A program made the translations under genes and the position numbers. From assembly GCA_964017185.1 (NCBI GenBank), contig OZ024869.1, forward strand, positions 59,112,761-59,176,760: DNA of 64,000 bases. The letters run 5' to 3'. This document shows, one piece after another, positions 1 to 10,800 of this stretch (position 1 is the stretch's first letter; each line of letters starts with the position of its first letter). The stretch is from Rugalucina vietnamica. Lineage: Eukaryota > Mollusca > Bivalvia > Lucinida > Lucinidae. The notes below the pieces were generated by a model. It worked only from the letters and a program-made list of their open reading frames with translations. It was not told the origin of the DNA and ran no database searches.

Positions 1-142
1 TTGTGAAATCAACTCCTCCTAGGGCTTTCAGTATTTCTTTTCAATATTTTGCAGATATGTTCCACACATATTGAAGATGTGCATTAAGAATTATAATGCT
101 GAAAAAATAATTTTTGACAAATTTACAGCAATTTTTAACATA

Positions 143-187
<45 letters not shown>

Positions 188-1060
188 CAGTTTAACGTCC
201 CTTTCAAGATTATTTCAGCTCATATGAGACGGGTCAATCAGTAGGTGGGGCGAAAACGGGAGAACCCCGAGAAAAACCACCTGACACACCCGCAAGCAGA
301 ACTTGGCTTGTCTCACATGTGGCCAGAGCGGGGCTCGAACCCACACCAGACACAGCGGTGAGATGATCGAATGGTTATGTGCGATAATGAAATATCAACG
401 CTCTTAACCACTCGGCCATGGGGGCCGCCATAGCCATTTTTTGACCATTTTTATACAATAATGGTTGGTAGTGCATAGTTTGTGAAATCAACTTCTCCTA
501 GGGCTTTTAGTATTTCTTTTCAATACTTTGCAGACATGTTCCACACATATTGAAGATGTGCATGAAGAATTATAATGATGAAAAAATAATTTTTGACAAA
601 TTTATTGCAATTTTTAACATAGCCATTTTTTGACCATTGGTTATACAATAATGGTTGGTAGTGCATATTTTGTGAAATCAACTTCTCCTAGGGCTTTCAG
701 TATTTCTTTTCAATACTTTGCAGACATGTTCCACTCATATTGAAGATGTGCATGAAGAATTATAATACTGAAAAATTAATTTCTGACAAATTAACAGCAT
801 TTTTAACATAGCCATTTTTTGACCATTGCTTATATACAAAAATGGTTGGTAATGCATAGTTTGTGAAATCAACTCCTCCTAGGGCTTTCAGTATTTCTTT
901 TCAATACTTTGCAGACATGTTCCACACATATTGAAGATGTGCATGAATGATTTTAATACTGAAAAAGTGATTTTTGACAAATTAACATCATTTTTCCACA
1001 TAGCCATTTCTTGACCATTGATTATATACAATAATGAAATCAACCTCAAGCTTTCAATAT
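1..1060. repeat. Tandem satellite, ~190-bp unit, about four copies
   Basis: Four diverged copies of one unit start near 3, 481, 671 and 864, each opening with GTGAAATCAACT and containing CTAGGGCTTTCAGTATTTC and a 'catagccatttttt' segment. The spacing of the last three is about 190 bp. The first gap is longer because a SINE is inserted at 153-428. The last unit decays near 1040. No coding potential was seen. Confidence 0.9.
153..428 (-). mobile_element. tRNA-derived SINE inserted in the satellite
   Basis: Read on the minus strand, the element opens with a tRNA-like head: an A box resembling TGGCCGAGTGGTTAAGAGCG and a B box GGTTCGAGCCC. A body follows containing a TTCTCGGGGTTCTCCC block, then 'GGGACGTTAAACTGAATT' and a long A tail (poly-T at 150-182 on the plus strand). 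It is flanked by a 14-bp target-site duplication, CATAGCCATTTTTT, at about 139-152 and 429-442. The head suggests a class II (Ser/Leu-like) tRNA origin. It would be transcribed by RNA polymerase III and moved by LINE proteins acting in trans. Confidence 0.85.
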
Positions 1061-1073
1061 ATTCTAATTTTGC

Positions 1074-1116
1074 GGGGGGGGGGGTATACTGAAAGCCTTG
1101 CTTGCAGCCAATTTCT

Positions 1117-1175
<59 letters not shown>
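1074..1175. repeat. Poly-G and poly-T tracts
   Basis: A run of about 10 G near 1075 is followed by more than 50 T at about 1119-1175. The T tract is probably the tail of a minus-strand retroposed copy, but no body with recognisable features was found next to it. Confidence 0.7.
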
Positions 1176-1209
1176 CAATTAATTAATATTATTGAAAAAT
1201 GGCATTTTA

Positions 1210-1882
1210 TTAGCTCACCTGAGCCGAAGGCTCACAAGGTGAGCTTATAGGATGGCCATGATCCAGCGTCCGTCAGTCCGTCCATCCGTCGTCCACAATT
1301 TCAAAGATCTTCTTCTCTGAAACCGCTTGGCCAATCAAAGTGAAATTTTATGTGGAGCATCCATGGGTAGGGGGAACTGAAGTTTGATCGCGAGATCTGG
1401 GTCACATGACCAAGATGGCCGCAACGCCAATATATGGTAAAAACACTTCAAAAATCTTCTCCAGAACCAGTGGGCCGATTTCCACGAAACTTGGTATGTA
1501 GCATCGGGGACTTCAACAAATCATAGTTTGATAAAATGATGACCCTTGGATGACCTTGACCTATTTTACGGCAAGGTCAAATTTGGAAACATAGGCTTTT
1601 ACATGGGAAAAAGTGAAAACTATGGATTTTTTTGAAAACTATTGCAGCCTGAGGCCTGAAAAGTGGTAGATGAAAACAACTATTGGAGTAGATGAAGGTA
1701 TGTGATTAATTTATTTCAAGGTCATCTCTTGACCTTGGAGGGTCTGTTGTCCATACACACTTTTCATAGATCTTCTTCTCTGAAACCGCTTGGCCAACCA
1801 AAGTGAAATTTTATGTAAAGCATCCGTGGGTAGGGGTGACGAAAGTTTGATCGCGAAATCCAGGTCACAGGACCAAGATGGC
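1210..1882 (+). mobile_element. HINE-like (Helitron-related?) element, 3' truncated
   Basis: It starts TTAGCTCACCTGAGCC with the terminal stem-loop (GCTCACCT...AGGTGAGC) shared by the copies at 13295, 49023 and 54201. A GTCC-rich stretch follows, then two internal units beginning near 1302 and 1760 ('ttctctgaaaccgcttggcc'). It stops near 1882 inside 'aagatggccg', so the 3' hairpin and CTCTGG end are missing. No ORF. Confidence 0.8.
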
Positions 1883-1886
1883 CGAC

Positions 1887-1970
1887 AGCAGCGTAAAGTT
1901 AGTGCTTTATTTGGTGCGCTTTGCCTTTGTTTTAAAACTGTACCAAATAAAGCACCATCTTAACGCTGCT
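1887..1970. repeat. Short inverted repeat (29-bp arms)
   Basis: The arm at 1887-1915 (agcagcgt...ctttatttggt) is the reverse complement, with a few mismatches, of 1942-1970 (accaaataaag...acgctgct). The loop is 26 bp. It abuts the broken end of the HINE-like copy. It could be a tiny MITE or a remnant of one. Confidence 0.7.
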
Positions 1971-1975
1971 TTGCT

Positions 1976-3287
1976 GGGACTGTTTGTTCGGTCCCCAAAA
2001 TGATTGTGTAGGGCAAGTTGCTCAATCTCAAAACAGTACAATGGCACATAAAACCCCCAAAAATTACAAAATGGTAGTTGTGAAATCAAAATTAAAAATT
2101 CCTGAAAGCAAACCGGAAGTACAACAAACGGGTAATGACTTCTGTTTATGAGATTTGTCAAAAGAGTCAAGTGGGGTATATGCCTACCTTCCATAGCCTA
2201 AAGATGCATTTTTGTTTGTTTTCTTTTCAGTTTAAAGGAATTTTTCAAAACCGCCTGTTAATATTCCGAAATGGCAATTTTCAAAATTTTGTAAAAACTC
2301 CAAATTCCCTACAATTCAAAATGTTATGTTGCTTTTTGCTTCTGTTATGATGCAGATCACATGTACAATTAAAACGCATTGAACATTTTCATTGATTATC
2401 ATTTATTCTCAATAAATTGCAATTTTACACTTTTTGTCCAAAAAGTTTTGCGTTGTCATCCACATTACTGAATTTGCTGCAAAGTCAAATATTTGATATT
2501 GGAATTCACCAAAAATATTGTTAGATAGAAAGAAAGCTCTACTTAATCATAAAAAATAACAAAAACAGGGTGGTACAAGATTTTTGATTTTCAGTATATA
2601 ATGGAATGTAAAATATCCGGAATGAGTTCAAAGGTCGGTCTTGCCTTAAACTGAGAACTCTTCCGCTACAAGGGATGTTGAATCCGAGTATACAAGTGAT
2701 GAAGTTCATGTATAAACGTAGGACAATTTGGAATATTATAGTGGATGTCTTGAAACTCTCAAAATCTTTAAGACATTATTCAAAAAGATAATCGGTGTAA
2801 GTGAATTGGCCATAACATGAATATTATAAAGTATACTGCATGCTTATAATTTAACAAAGACATGGTAAAAGGCTTTATTTTCCTCTTCAATTGCACGCCG
2901 TAGGGTCAGACCTCAGTGTCGACTTGAAACTGTCTTACAGCAGCGAGGCACTCGGTCTATGAATTTAGAATACGGGCTAAACTCTTGCATCTTTGTTATT
3001 TAACAGCAGCTTATTACCTTATCACCATACACACACAACTCAAGATTTTGGCACTTTTTAGGTGATCCTCTAAGGTAATGAAAACTTCGTGTTCAGATGC
3101 TCCAGGCACGCATGCTGATTTCATTATTTTGTTAATCTATTATTAATTTTATGCATTTCCGTCGGAAGGTGGTGAACGCCTTAAAGTAAGGATAGAGCGG
3201 TCAGGAATCGATGCATTTAAATTTATAGCCCCAACATACACATCAGTTTGGAAAGAAAGTACATAACAAAACATAAAACATTTTTAC
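1976..3287. other. No recognisable gene or repeat
   Basis: AT-rich sequence. Short ORFs here have no domain signature, no repeat boundary and no codon pattern that would support a gene. A short stretch near 2890 ('caattgcacgccg') resembles a word in the Penelope-like element at 6205, too short to call. Confidence 0.5.
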
Positions 3288-3710
3288 CACAACACACGTG
3301 AAGAGCAGGATGACTACCTCTTTCCCAGCCAGCTAGCCATTCAGCGGCTAATTTTCCGACAACACACTTGGAGAGCAGGATGACTACTTCTTTCCCAACA
3401 AGCTAGCTATTTTTGGCGGCTAGTTCTCCGACAACACACTTGGAGAGCAGGATGACTACTTCTTTCCCAACAAGCTAGCTATTTGGCGGCTAGTTTTCCG
3501 ACAACACACTTGGAGAGCAGGATGACTACTTCTTTCCCAACAAGCTAGCTATTCGGCGGCTAGTTTTCCGACAACACACTTGGAGAGCAGGATGACTACT
3601 TCTTTCCCAACAAGCTAGCTATTTGGCGGCTACTTTTCCGACAACACACTTTGAGAGCAGGATGACTACCAATTTCTCAACAAGCTAGCCATTCGGCGGC
3701 TAGTTTTCCG
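3288..3710. repeat. Minisatellite, six copies of a 70-bp unit
   Basis: The phrase 'ttttccgacaacacac' recurs at about 3358, 3430, 3500, 3570, 3640 and 3710, giving steps of 72, 70, 70, 70 and 70. Each unit contains 'gagagcaggatgactac' and 'caagctagct'. The array ends exactly where RNase H homology of the decayed Gmr1-type element begins, and shares the word 'acaaca' with it at the junction. Confidence 0.9.
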
Positions 3711-4850
3711 ACAACAATACACTGCTTGCACCAACATCACTTGCATCCACCGCCACTTTGAATTCTGTGTCAAAGCGTGATACTAATAGAACTGGGGCAC
3801 TTTAAGTATGGCCAAAGGACTTCTGACAAGCATCTGACTGATCAAAAGACTTCTGACAAGCATCAGACCAAACATACTTGACCTTTTTACCAAGCAAGAT
3901 TGTCAAAGGCTCAGCTATAACTGAAAAGTTATTACAGAATTTCCTGTAATATCCAGCAATACACAAAAAGCGCATCATGTAGGTACAGAAAAATCTGATA
4001 TAGCCTCAACTTTGACTTCTACAGGTCTGACCTGACCTTGTCCATCAATATGTCCTAGAAATGTCAAATTAGCATGGCAAAATTCACTTTTGGTAAGTTT
4101 ATTGTCAACGTAGCACCACTGAGTCTTTTGAAGAATTCTCTGATGGTCTTCAGATGTTGTTCCCACTCTTCGCCGTAGATGGTGGCATCGTCGATGTAAG
4201 CTTTACACCCATCCAGACCAAAAATCAATCTATTAACCAAGCAAAGCAAGCAACAATTTCAGCGCTTTAAGTTTATTTTGAAATTGTCCATCAGGAGTAA
4301 CAAATGCCGAGATCTCCTTTGCTCTGTCTGTAAGTGGAATCTACCAAAACCCTTTCAGTAGATCGAATTTTGTCACAGATTTGGCGTATCCAATATTGTC
4401 GATATAATAATTGATTCTTGGTATGGGAAATGTGTCAGTTTTTGTGACAGAGTTTACTTTTCTATAGTCTGTGCACATTCGAAACGTCCAATCAGATTTT
4501 GCCACAAGTATGCAAGGAAAAGTCCATTCACTTTGACTAGGTTCTATAAAGTCATTGTCCAGCAAATACTTAACTTCTTTCCTGAGATATTGTTGTCTTT
4601 CAGGATGAAGTCTATACGGATGCTGTTTCACCGGTTTTGCTCCTTCAATAAGGTCAACATCATGATAGATTTTATCGGTTTTGGGTGGAATGTCCGGTAA
4701 TAAGTGCTCATATTCAAGAATCAATTGTTTCAGTTCATGTTTCTTGTCCGGATCTAGATGTGACAGTTTCTGATCGAGATCATGAAGAATGTCATAATTC
4801 TGGAGTTTTGAGGATAATGGTTTACAGTTCACAGAGTTCATGAGGGACAT
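3711..4850 (-). pseudogene. Reverse transcriptase / RNase H remnant (copy 2)
   Basis: The piece 4850-4341 keeps the start of a Gypsy-type RT, including 'TFRMCTDYRKVNSVTKTDTFPIPRI' and 'YVTKFDLLKGFW'-like segments. The YIDD active site (as 'AYIDDATIYGEEW') lies at about 4190-4160 in another frame, and 'FCHANLTFLGHI' follows in a third. RNase H begins at about 3790 and breaks at 3711. At least three frame changes are needed to read it through. It is closest to residues 1190-1560 of the intact polyprotein at 34723-39711. Confidence 0.85.
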
Positions 4851-5324
4851 AATTAACTATGCTTACTGATTAAATAACTGAACTATCACTATCCCTGTCA
4901 ATATACTTTTAAGCATGTTAATGTGACATAATTGTTTTTGCTTGCGCCTCCAAGGAGTGTTAACAATGTAATTTACATCGCTTATCTTTTTCTTCAACAG
5001 TATATGGACCATAATACTGTAAATTCGGAAATTTTCGCGTGACTTTAATTTCGCGAATATTATATTCCAAATTATTAGTGAGTTCTTTAATTCGCGAGTG
5101 AGTGTCCATGTGTCCTATAAAGTTTGTAGTGATTTTTTTATTAGCGAGAACTTTGAATTCGCGAGGCAACCAATTCGCGAATATTAGCGAAAATTAAGTT
5201 CTAGTAAATATTTCTGGACCTACTGCCAGGCATGGGCAAAAGAGCAATCACCATGTCTCCAGGGTCAAAATGTCTGTTCTGAGCATTTTCATCAAAATAC
5301 ATAAGTTCAAAGGACTGTCATTAT

Positions 5325-6258
5325 TTGAAAGCACTTTGGTCATGTCAGAATGTGTGCGACGCCTTATCCTATCTCCTGGATAATATTTATATTAGATTTG
5401 GGACCAGGTTATACAGACAAATTGTTGGAATTCGGATGGGTACAAATTGCGCACCTCTCGTAGCTGATTTACTTTTATACTGCTACGAAAGAGATTTCAT
5501 GGATTCTCTTAACCATGATAATCAAGCTGATGTTATCGAGGCTTTTAATTCCACTTCTAGGTACCTCGATGACCTTTTGAACATTGACAACCCTTATTTT
5601 GAAGGTATGGTCAATCAAATTTGTCCATCTGAACTACAGTTGAACAAAGCCAATATCTCGGATACCGAAGCCCCCTTTTTAGATCTACATTTTTCTGTTG
5701 CAAATGGATTTGTTTCTTCTAAAATTTATGATAAGCGCGATGACTTTGATTTTGATATAGTAAATTTTCCGTTTTTGGATGGTGACGTTCCTCCTCGTGC
5801 TTCTTATGGTGTATACATTTCGCAACTTATTAGGTTTGCTAGAGTCTGCAATCATGTAACAGACTTCAACGCTCGAAATAAATCTTTAACGGCCAAACCT
5901 CCAACAGGGCTATCGGTATCATAAACTTCGAAAAACCTTTTCTAAATTTTATCGTAGACACTATGAATTGATTTCCAAATATAATGTTGGGTTAAAGACG
6001 CTTTTAAGTGAGGGTCTTTCGGAACCAGAATTTTATGGTGACTTGGTTTACAAATTTAAGAAACTTATAGGAAGTAATGATTTTTCTTTTCAGTTTAGAA
6101 AAATCATAACACGTTACAGACGTATAGGTTATAACTTGAATGATATGCGACAGTCTGCATGCTTAGTTTTTAACACAATCACGGTTGATAACTATGCTGC
6201 CTTCTTTAATTGCACGCCGGTGGGTCGGGCGTCAGACTCTATGATGGCCCCGACTTAA
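5325..6258 (+). pseudogene. Penelope-like element reverse transcriptase, 5' truncated, frameshifted
   Basis: Codes for the C-terminal half of a retroelement RT containing GIRMGTNCAPLVADL, 'YCYERDFM', and the catalytic RYLDDLLNIDNPYF motif. After one frameshift near 5900, the conserved tail continues (KFYRRHYELISKYNVGLKTL, 'YNLNDMRQSACLVFNTITVDNY'). The G-x-x-MG-T-xx-APL...YLDD pattern resembles Penelope-like RTs that I know from molluscs and cnidarians; no GIY-YIG endonuclease segment is seen in this fragment. The N-terminal fingers are missing, so it is non-functional. An assignment to another RT class is possible. Confidence 0.65.
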
Positions 6259-7229
6259 GGCTATTCATTTTAGTTGGTTGGGGCCGGAGCTTCTTGTCTG
6301 TTGCTTGGCCCACCGGGGTCCAACTGATGTTTTTCTTTAGCTCCGGAGTTAGTAAGTTATTTGGCGCTCAGGAATCTCCATCGTCGGGCAGCTTACTGAA
6401 TCTGTGAGTCCTGGTTTTTGATTCATCAGGATGTTTATCATGATTTATTTGTTTGTTCTTGATGATTCATTTACTAGTTAGAGATTCACCACGAGGACCG
6501 AAGAACTAAAGACAACCGAAGAGTTGTCTCCCCGTACATCATCCATAGTGCAGGTTATATTTTCTTTTTGATCCTTTGAGATCAGCGAGGATATTCTGAG
6601 AAATCAAAAATTTATTATCGGTTAAGATTCATTTTCTAACCAATGTTTAACATATTTGGTCCAATTTAGATAATCTTAGTCTTTGTATCGACTAACCTGT
6701 TAAAAGTTGTAAAATTTCAGTAATTCTCTTTGGCTCCATATTGCCAAATCTAAAGGGTCACTGACGAGACTTTAATAGTCGAAACCGCGGTATGGCCCAT
6801 CCCCTTTCTCATTAATGTGTTCACTGCTCTTAAAGGATCTCAGTTTTAATTTTTATTAACTAAATGTTATGAACCACTGCAGAAGCTGAGGGCGAGGTTA
6901 CGGCCGTGTAAAATTGATTTAAACCCGCCAGTAACTTTGTGTTACTGATCGTTCCAAGTCGATAATTCTGTGGTGGTTCTTTTTGTTTTATGTCTTGGTG
7001 TTTAAAATATTTTTGTGCTGTTGGCGCCTTATGTATGTTTGCATACTTTTAGTTAAGTTAAGGTAACTGAGTGGCCACCTATTGGGAAAATAGCTGCTCA
7101 TTCGGCTTACAAAATGTTTTCATGGTATAAGCACCTGATTGTTAGTTTGGTTTTTTCCCACCTTGGTTTTTGGAGTGGGAGTCTTTTTCTGATTGCGCCT
7201 TTTCCTGATCTTTGCCTACTTGTACTTTT
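5328..7229 (+). mobile_element. Penelope-like element fragment inserted in Gmr1 copy 2
   Basis: Copy 2 matches the intact Gmr1-type element up to about 5327 ('ttcaaaggactgtcatt') and again from about 7230 ('tttctctttcataag'). The intervening 1.9 kb is foreign and opposite in strand. It holds the truncated RT and then about 950 bp of 3' non-coding sequence with 'gaaccactgcagaagctgag'. Pieces of the same 3' sequence recur near 8734-8912 and 52540-52690. No clean target-site duplication was found. Confidence 0.7.
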
Positions 7230-7990
7230 TTTTCTCTTTCATAAGTTTCAAAGGTCCACGAACAGTATGTCCGAATACAAGTTCAAATGGACTGAACCGA
7301 AGAGACTCTTGTACTGATTCCCTGACAGCAAATAATAGCAAATGAATGCCTTTCGGCGTCAAAGCAGTAAGATCTGATCATGTTCTTCAACGTTTGATGG
7401 AATCTTTCCAAAGCACCCTGACTTTCAGGGTGATAAGCTGATAACTTGTATCGTTTAATGCCAATTTCATGCATTACTTGCTGAAATGTTCCTGACATAA
7501 AATTGGAACTCTGATCTGATTGGACAGATTTTGGAACACCTACAAGTATGAAAACCTTCACAAGGGCCTTAACTATTGTTTTAGTCTTAATATTTCTCTA
7601 GGAAAACGTGTTGAAGCACACATTATAGTCAACCTGATTTAGTCATAGGTAAAGGTCCTACACAGTCAATTAGAATTCTACTAAATGGTTCATCAAATGC
7701 AGCAATAGGCTTTTATCCAATAATCCAAAATTAGCTTTTGGAATAGTCTGATTAGGCTTTCCTACCATTTGACAAGTGTGACAGGATTTGCAATGTTGGG
7801 AAACATTAGATTTTATTCCTGGCTAGTAGAAATGTTTGAATTTTTTTTATCCCTAAATGACCTGACATGGAAGTTTCATGTGCCAAGTTTAAGATTTTAG
7901 GACGATAAGCCTTAGGAACCACCATTTGGTGATTTACGGTCCACCCTTCATCTGCCGACACACCCGGAGGGCGTCGTTTTCTCGTTAAGA
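7230..7990 (-). pseudogene. Integrase remnant (copy 2)
   Basis: The 7561-7283 stretch encodes the second half of a retroviral-type integrase core: 'GVPKSVQSDQSSNFMSGTFQQ' (core aspartate in SDQ) and 'YHPESQGALERFHQTLKNMI' (core glutamate in ALERF). Further along, 7600-7990 matches the intact element's zinc-binding N-terminal region at the DNA level, but with stops and a deletion. It lies upstream of RT in transcription order. Confidence 0.8.
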
Positions 7991-8231
7991 TGTGATGTCA
8001 TTTTTGACATAAAAGCAAACCGGAACCTGTGAAATCTAATTTCATACCCTTTCAAATAAAGGCGAGATTTGATTTGATTTCAGGATCACTGTGCTGGTCT
8101 TGACAAAGTTGTGACATTGACATTTGGTCATGATCTTGGTCAATTAAAATTGAAAGTGAAATGTCATTGTCTGTTGAAGTCAGTTTGACTTTGAGAAAGA
8201 GCTTTTGAAATCTCATCATGAAAAGACTGAC

Positions 8232-8612
8232 CTACTGTATAAAAGTGTCAGTTAAGTCAATGTCCTGTATCCCACCAATCAGTTTGGCTTTCTTCGCCAT
8301 AGCCCTTGTTACAGCACATGAAGGGTAAAGATCAGGAACTTCCTGCTCAATGGGATCAGGCAATTGATCCTCACAAGGTGGGTTTACCACATCCTTATCT
8401 CCGGCTAAGTCATTGCCTAATAGCAAGTGGACACCTTTAAAAGGTAGGGAAGGCCTAATACCTACAGCCATAGGACCAGAAACTAAGTATGAAGACAAAT
8501 AAATGTTATGGAGCCATACATTAACAAATCCACACTCTACTCCCTGAATAAGGACGCTTGTCCCAGTTGAATAAAATATAATGGTTTGATCCTTTGGAAG
8601 CAGTAAAAACAT
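8232..8612 (-). pseudogene. Protease-to-integrase spacer remnant (copy 2)
   Basis: Encodes 'SVLIQGVECGFVNVWLHNIYLSS' and 'FKGVHLLLGNDLAGDK', matching residues 576-690 of the intact polyprotein, i.e. the second half of the aspartic protease (the LLGNDL flap-distal segment) and the linker with 'AVTRAMAKKAKL'. The N-terminal ~15 residues come from duplicated or inserted sequence. Confidence 0.8.
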
Positions 8613-9110
8613 TCAAAGGGAGAAAGTATGGACTATATTGTACAATTTCGGGTAATTAACCCTCATCAGTAGCCCTATTTAAACCGGAAACGACCAGACT
8701 AGATTACTGTAATTTCGAAAATTTACACGAGAAGTCTAAATCAAAGAAACATTCCTAAAAGGGGTCCAAAAATTTAAACATTGCTTATAAGTATGTTTCT
8801 AAACGTGAGTGTTTTGAACACTCTGAATATATTTAGTGATCTAAAAAGGACCTAAATTAAAATATAATCTGCACTATGGATGATGTACGGGGAGACTTTT
8901 TAGGGCCGCCACACGGCACAACACCAGCTGCAGAAATAGCAAATAAAATATAATGGTTTTATCCTTTGGAAGCAGTAAAAACATTCAAAGGGAGAAAGTA
9001 TGGACTATATTGTACAATTTCGGGTAATGAACCCTCATCAGTAGCCCTATTTAAACCGGCAACTAACGCCAGACTAGATTATTGTAATTTTTAAAATTTT
9101 CACGAGAAGT
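8571..9110. repeat. ~165-bp direct duplication flanking a Penelope 3' fragment
   Basis: Positions 8571-8733 and 8944-9110 are near-identical direct copies ('taatggttt.atcctttggaagc', 'agccctatttaaaccgg'). The ~210 bp between them includes, on the minus strand, 'gtctccccgtacatcatcc', which is also present at 6529-6547 in the Penelope-like 3' region, plus unplaced sequence up to 8943. It looks like a fragment insertion accompanied by local duplication of the target. Confidence 0.75.
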
Positions 9111-9284
9111 CTTCTCGGAAAAGGGCGGGATATCTGCCAAGATAAGAGATTGAGAAGCTCCGGTATCTCGTAAGATTTTTATAGGGGTAGACTGGGCAGA
9201 GTCACTAATAAGTGACACAAAACCCTCTGATAAGAATGGTTCATAAATCTCCATAATCGAATCAGTCGCAGACGTTTTGGCCAA
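9063..9284 (-). pseudogene. Aspartic protease remnant (copy 2)
   Basis: Contains 'PIKILRDTGASQSLILADI', the DTGA active-site loop of a retropepsin-type protease, preceded by 'IMEIYEPFLSEGFVSLISDS'. It matches residues 513-575 of the intact polyprotein. The frame breaks at both ends. Confidence 0.85.
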
Positions 9285-9320
9285 AATAGGATTTTCATCT
9301 TGAAAAGAAGACTATGGTTT

Positions 9321-10090
9321 TTACCTGAAAGAAGTAAGACCTGTTGGTCTTGAATTATTTTGATTTTGTCTCTCCTTTCTTCTTTTCAAAGTTTCACATT
9401 CAAAAATGATGTGACCATCACTCTTGCAATACTTGCAAAAAAGCCGGGGTGAGTATGAGGATCTTTGACTTTTGTTTTCACTAGTATCTTTATTTTTGGG
9501 ATTATGTGAAGGACTGGAATTATCAGCTGAGAGTAGTCCAGCTGGTGATTGTGGATTAGGTTGTGGAGAATTAGTTCTCTGTTGAGTGTTAAATGGTTTT
9601 AATTGAGGTGAATTAGGTTTAAATTGAGGGTTAAAAGGTATCTTGTAAGGCTTATTTGCAATTCTTTCTTTCTCAACTCTTTCTTCCATTTCTAAATTTT
9701 CTCTTTCTAATTGCCTTTGTTTTTCTTTTTCCCTTTCCTCAAATGCTAACTTTTGTTTTTCAAGCTGCTACTTTTTTCTATGCATTCTTTCTTCCCTTTA
9801 AGCCTTATCTGCCCTTCTTCTTTCTTCAAATTCTTATTTCATTTTTTCTAATTCTAACTGTCTTTTATTTTCTAGCTCTTAGCTGTATGTCGGTTTGTGA
9901 GACCATAGTATATGATGTAGCAGAGGGTTCAAACATTTCCTCATCAACAAAGAACTGAATAATAATAATCATGATTTCATGTTTTAACATCAGGTATACT
10001 ATAATGACTAGCAATTGCTAACAGATCACTTTTTGTTTAAGTTTAACAGCTCTTGAGAAGGCGCAGCAATGAAATCTTCAAATTTAAATG
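9321..10090 (-). pseudogene. Gag remnant with zinc knuckle and coiled coil (copy 2)
   Basis: The 9689-9321 piece has a proline/glutamine-rich stretch then a CCHC knuckle 'CKYCKSDGHIIFEC' (C-x2-C-x4-H-x4-C) that binds RNA in Gag proteins. Upstream, at 9690-9900, is frame-broken sequence corresponding to the Glu/Lys/Arg coiled coil of the intact Gag. The start region lies near 10090 ('gacatggttgctttttgctgg'). Most of the capsid-like middle (intact residues 205-390) is deleted. Confidence 0.8.
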
Positions 10091-10169
10091 ACATGGTTGC
10101 TTTTTGCTGGTATAACAAACAGTAAATAATTTTTCAAATTCAGAATAAATTCGGTGCACAAAATGTTCT

Positions 10170-10187
10170 ATCCCGGAGGAGCCCCCA
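10170..10187 (-). promoter_or_regulatory. Primer-binding site, tRNA-Pro type (copy 2)
   Basis: The minus strand reads TGGGGGCTCCTCCGGGAT, one mismatch from the 18-nt tRNA-Pro primer site known from gammaretroviruses (TGGGGGCTCGTCCGGGAT). It lies 5 nt inside the LTR edge at 10193, where a minus-strand DNA primer site is expected. Confidence 0.75.
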
Positions 10188-10192
10188 AAATC

Positions 10193-10800
10193 TGTTACGA
10201 GCAAGCGTAACTAGACAAAAAGATGATTTCAAGGATCTGACTTATCAAGCAAAGAACAACCAACAAAGTTTAAAACTTAATATTATATTCAAACAAATAA
10301 ACAAATAAATGCAATTTATACATACAAATAACTGAATAAATAAGTAAACAAATAAATAAATAACTTACAATTCCAAATAAGGCATTGTCCCTCAGAATGT
10401 CAATTCACAGATATCCTCAATCCAGTTTCCAAAGGTTTCAAGTCCATTAGAGCACAAGATGTATATCCATGGTTTATAATAATAATAATCCACTGAGAAT
10501 AAATCCAAATACTAGTGAAACAACCCAAACTATAAACTTTAAATCACTTCCAATTTCTGAATGCTTGAGACTGGATTGAGACCTGTATATATACATCTGA
10601 GGAAAAATCTACTAGCTTCTAGAAAATTATTTAATAAACTGTTCTCTAGAAGAACGGAGAAAAACATAAGAAATGTTCTTTAGAAGACTTCGGAAAGATC
10701 CTGAAGGAAAAAGAGCAGAAAAGACCGCTCAGGTTTTAACGAGATAGAACTGGAATATTAGAGAACTATACATGTGTATAATATATTATTTCTTAATTTG
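10193..10800 (-). repeat. LTR of Gmr1-type copy 2 (distal edge uncertain)
   Basis: The edge at 10193 starts TGTTACGAGCAAGCGTAACTAG, similar to the intact LTR edge TGTTACGTGCCAGGCGTAAC. On the minus strand a TATATATACAGG box lies near 10589. Upstream of it are 'ttctagaaaatta' and 'ctctagaagaac', which look like decayed heat-shock-element modules. The far end could not be fixed because no second LTR remains for comparison. Confidence 0.65.

Larger units (their letters stand above)
3711..10800 (-). mobile_element. Decayed Gmr1-type LTR retrotransposon (copy 2)
   Basis: Minus-strand relative of the intact element at 32704-40610, with the same order: LTR (10193 onward), tRNA-Pro-like primer site (10170-10187), gag with coiled coil and zinc knuckle, protease, integrase, reverse transcriptase, and the beginning of RNase H. 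The end of RNase H and the 3' LTR are missing; a minisatellite starts instead at 3710. A Penelope-like element interrupts it at about 5328-7229, and a second Penelope fragment sits near 8734-8912. Many stops and frameshifts mean it is dead. Because integrase lies upstream of reverse transcriptase here too, the unusual order belongs to the family and is not a rearrangement of one copy. Confidence 0.9.

Noticed and set aside
356-428. tRNA gene
   Set aside because: A and B boxes are present, but the acceptor stem does not close and the sequence continues into a SINE body with A tail and target duplication; the same applies to 56890-56958 and 58380-58445.
888-1178. ORF beginning with about 20 lysines
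   Set aside because: It is only the complement of a poly-T tract running into satellite sequence; the same applies to the lysine run near 62284-62511.
3288-3710. Regularly spaced repeats resembling a CRISPR array
   Set aside because: Whole 70-bp units are repeated with no unique spacers, in a eukaryotic transposon setting.
9656-9958. Phe/Leu-rich plus-strand ORF that looks like a membrane protein
   Set aside because: It is the antisense of the Glu/Lys/Arg-rich gag coiled coil of the decayed Gmr1-type copy.
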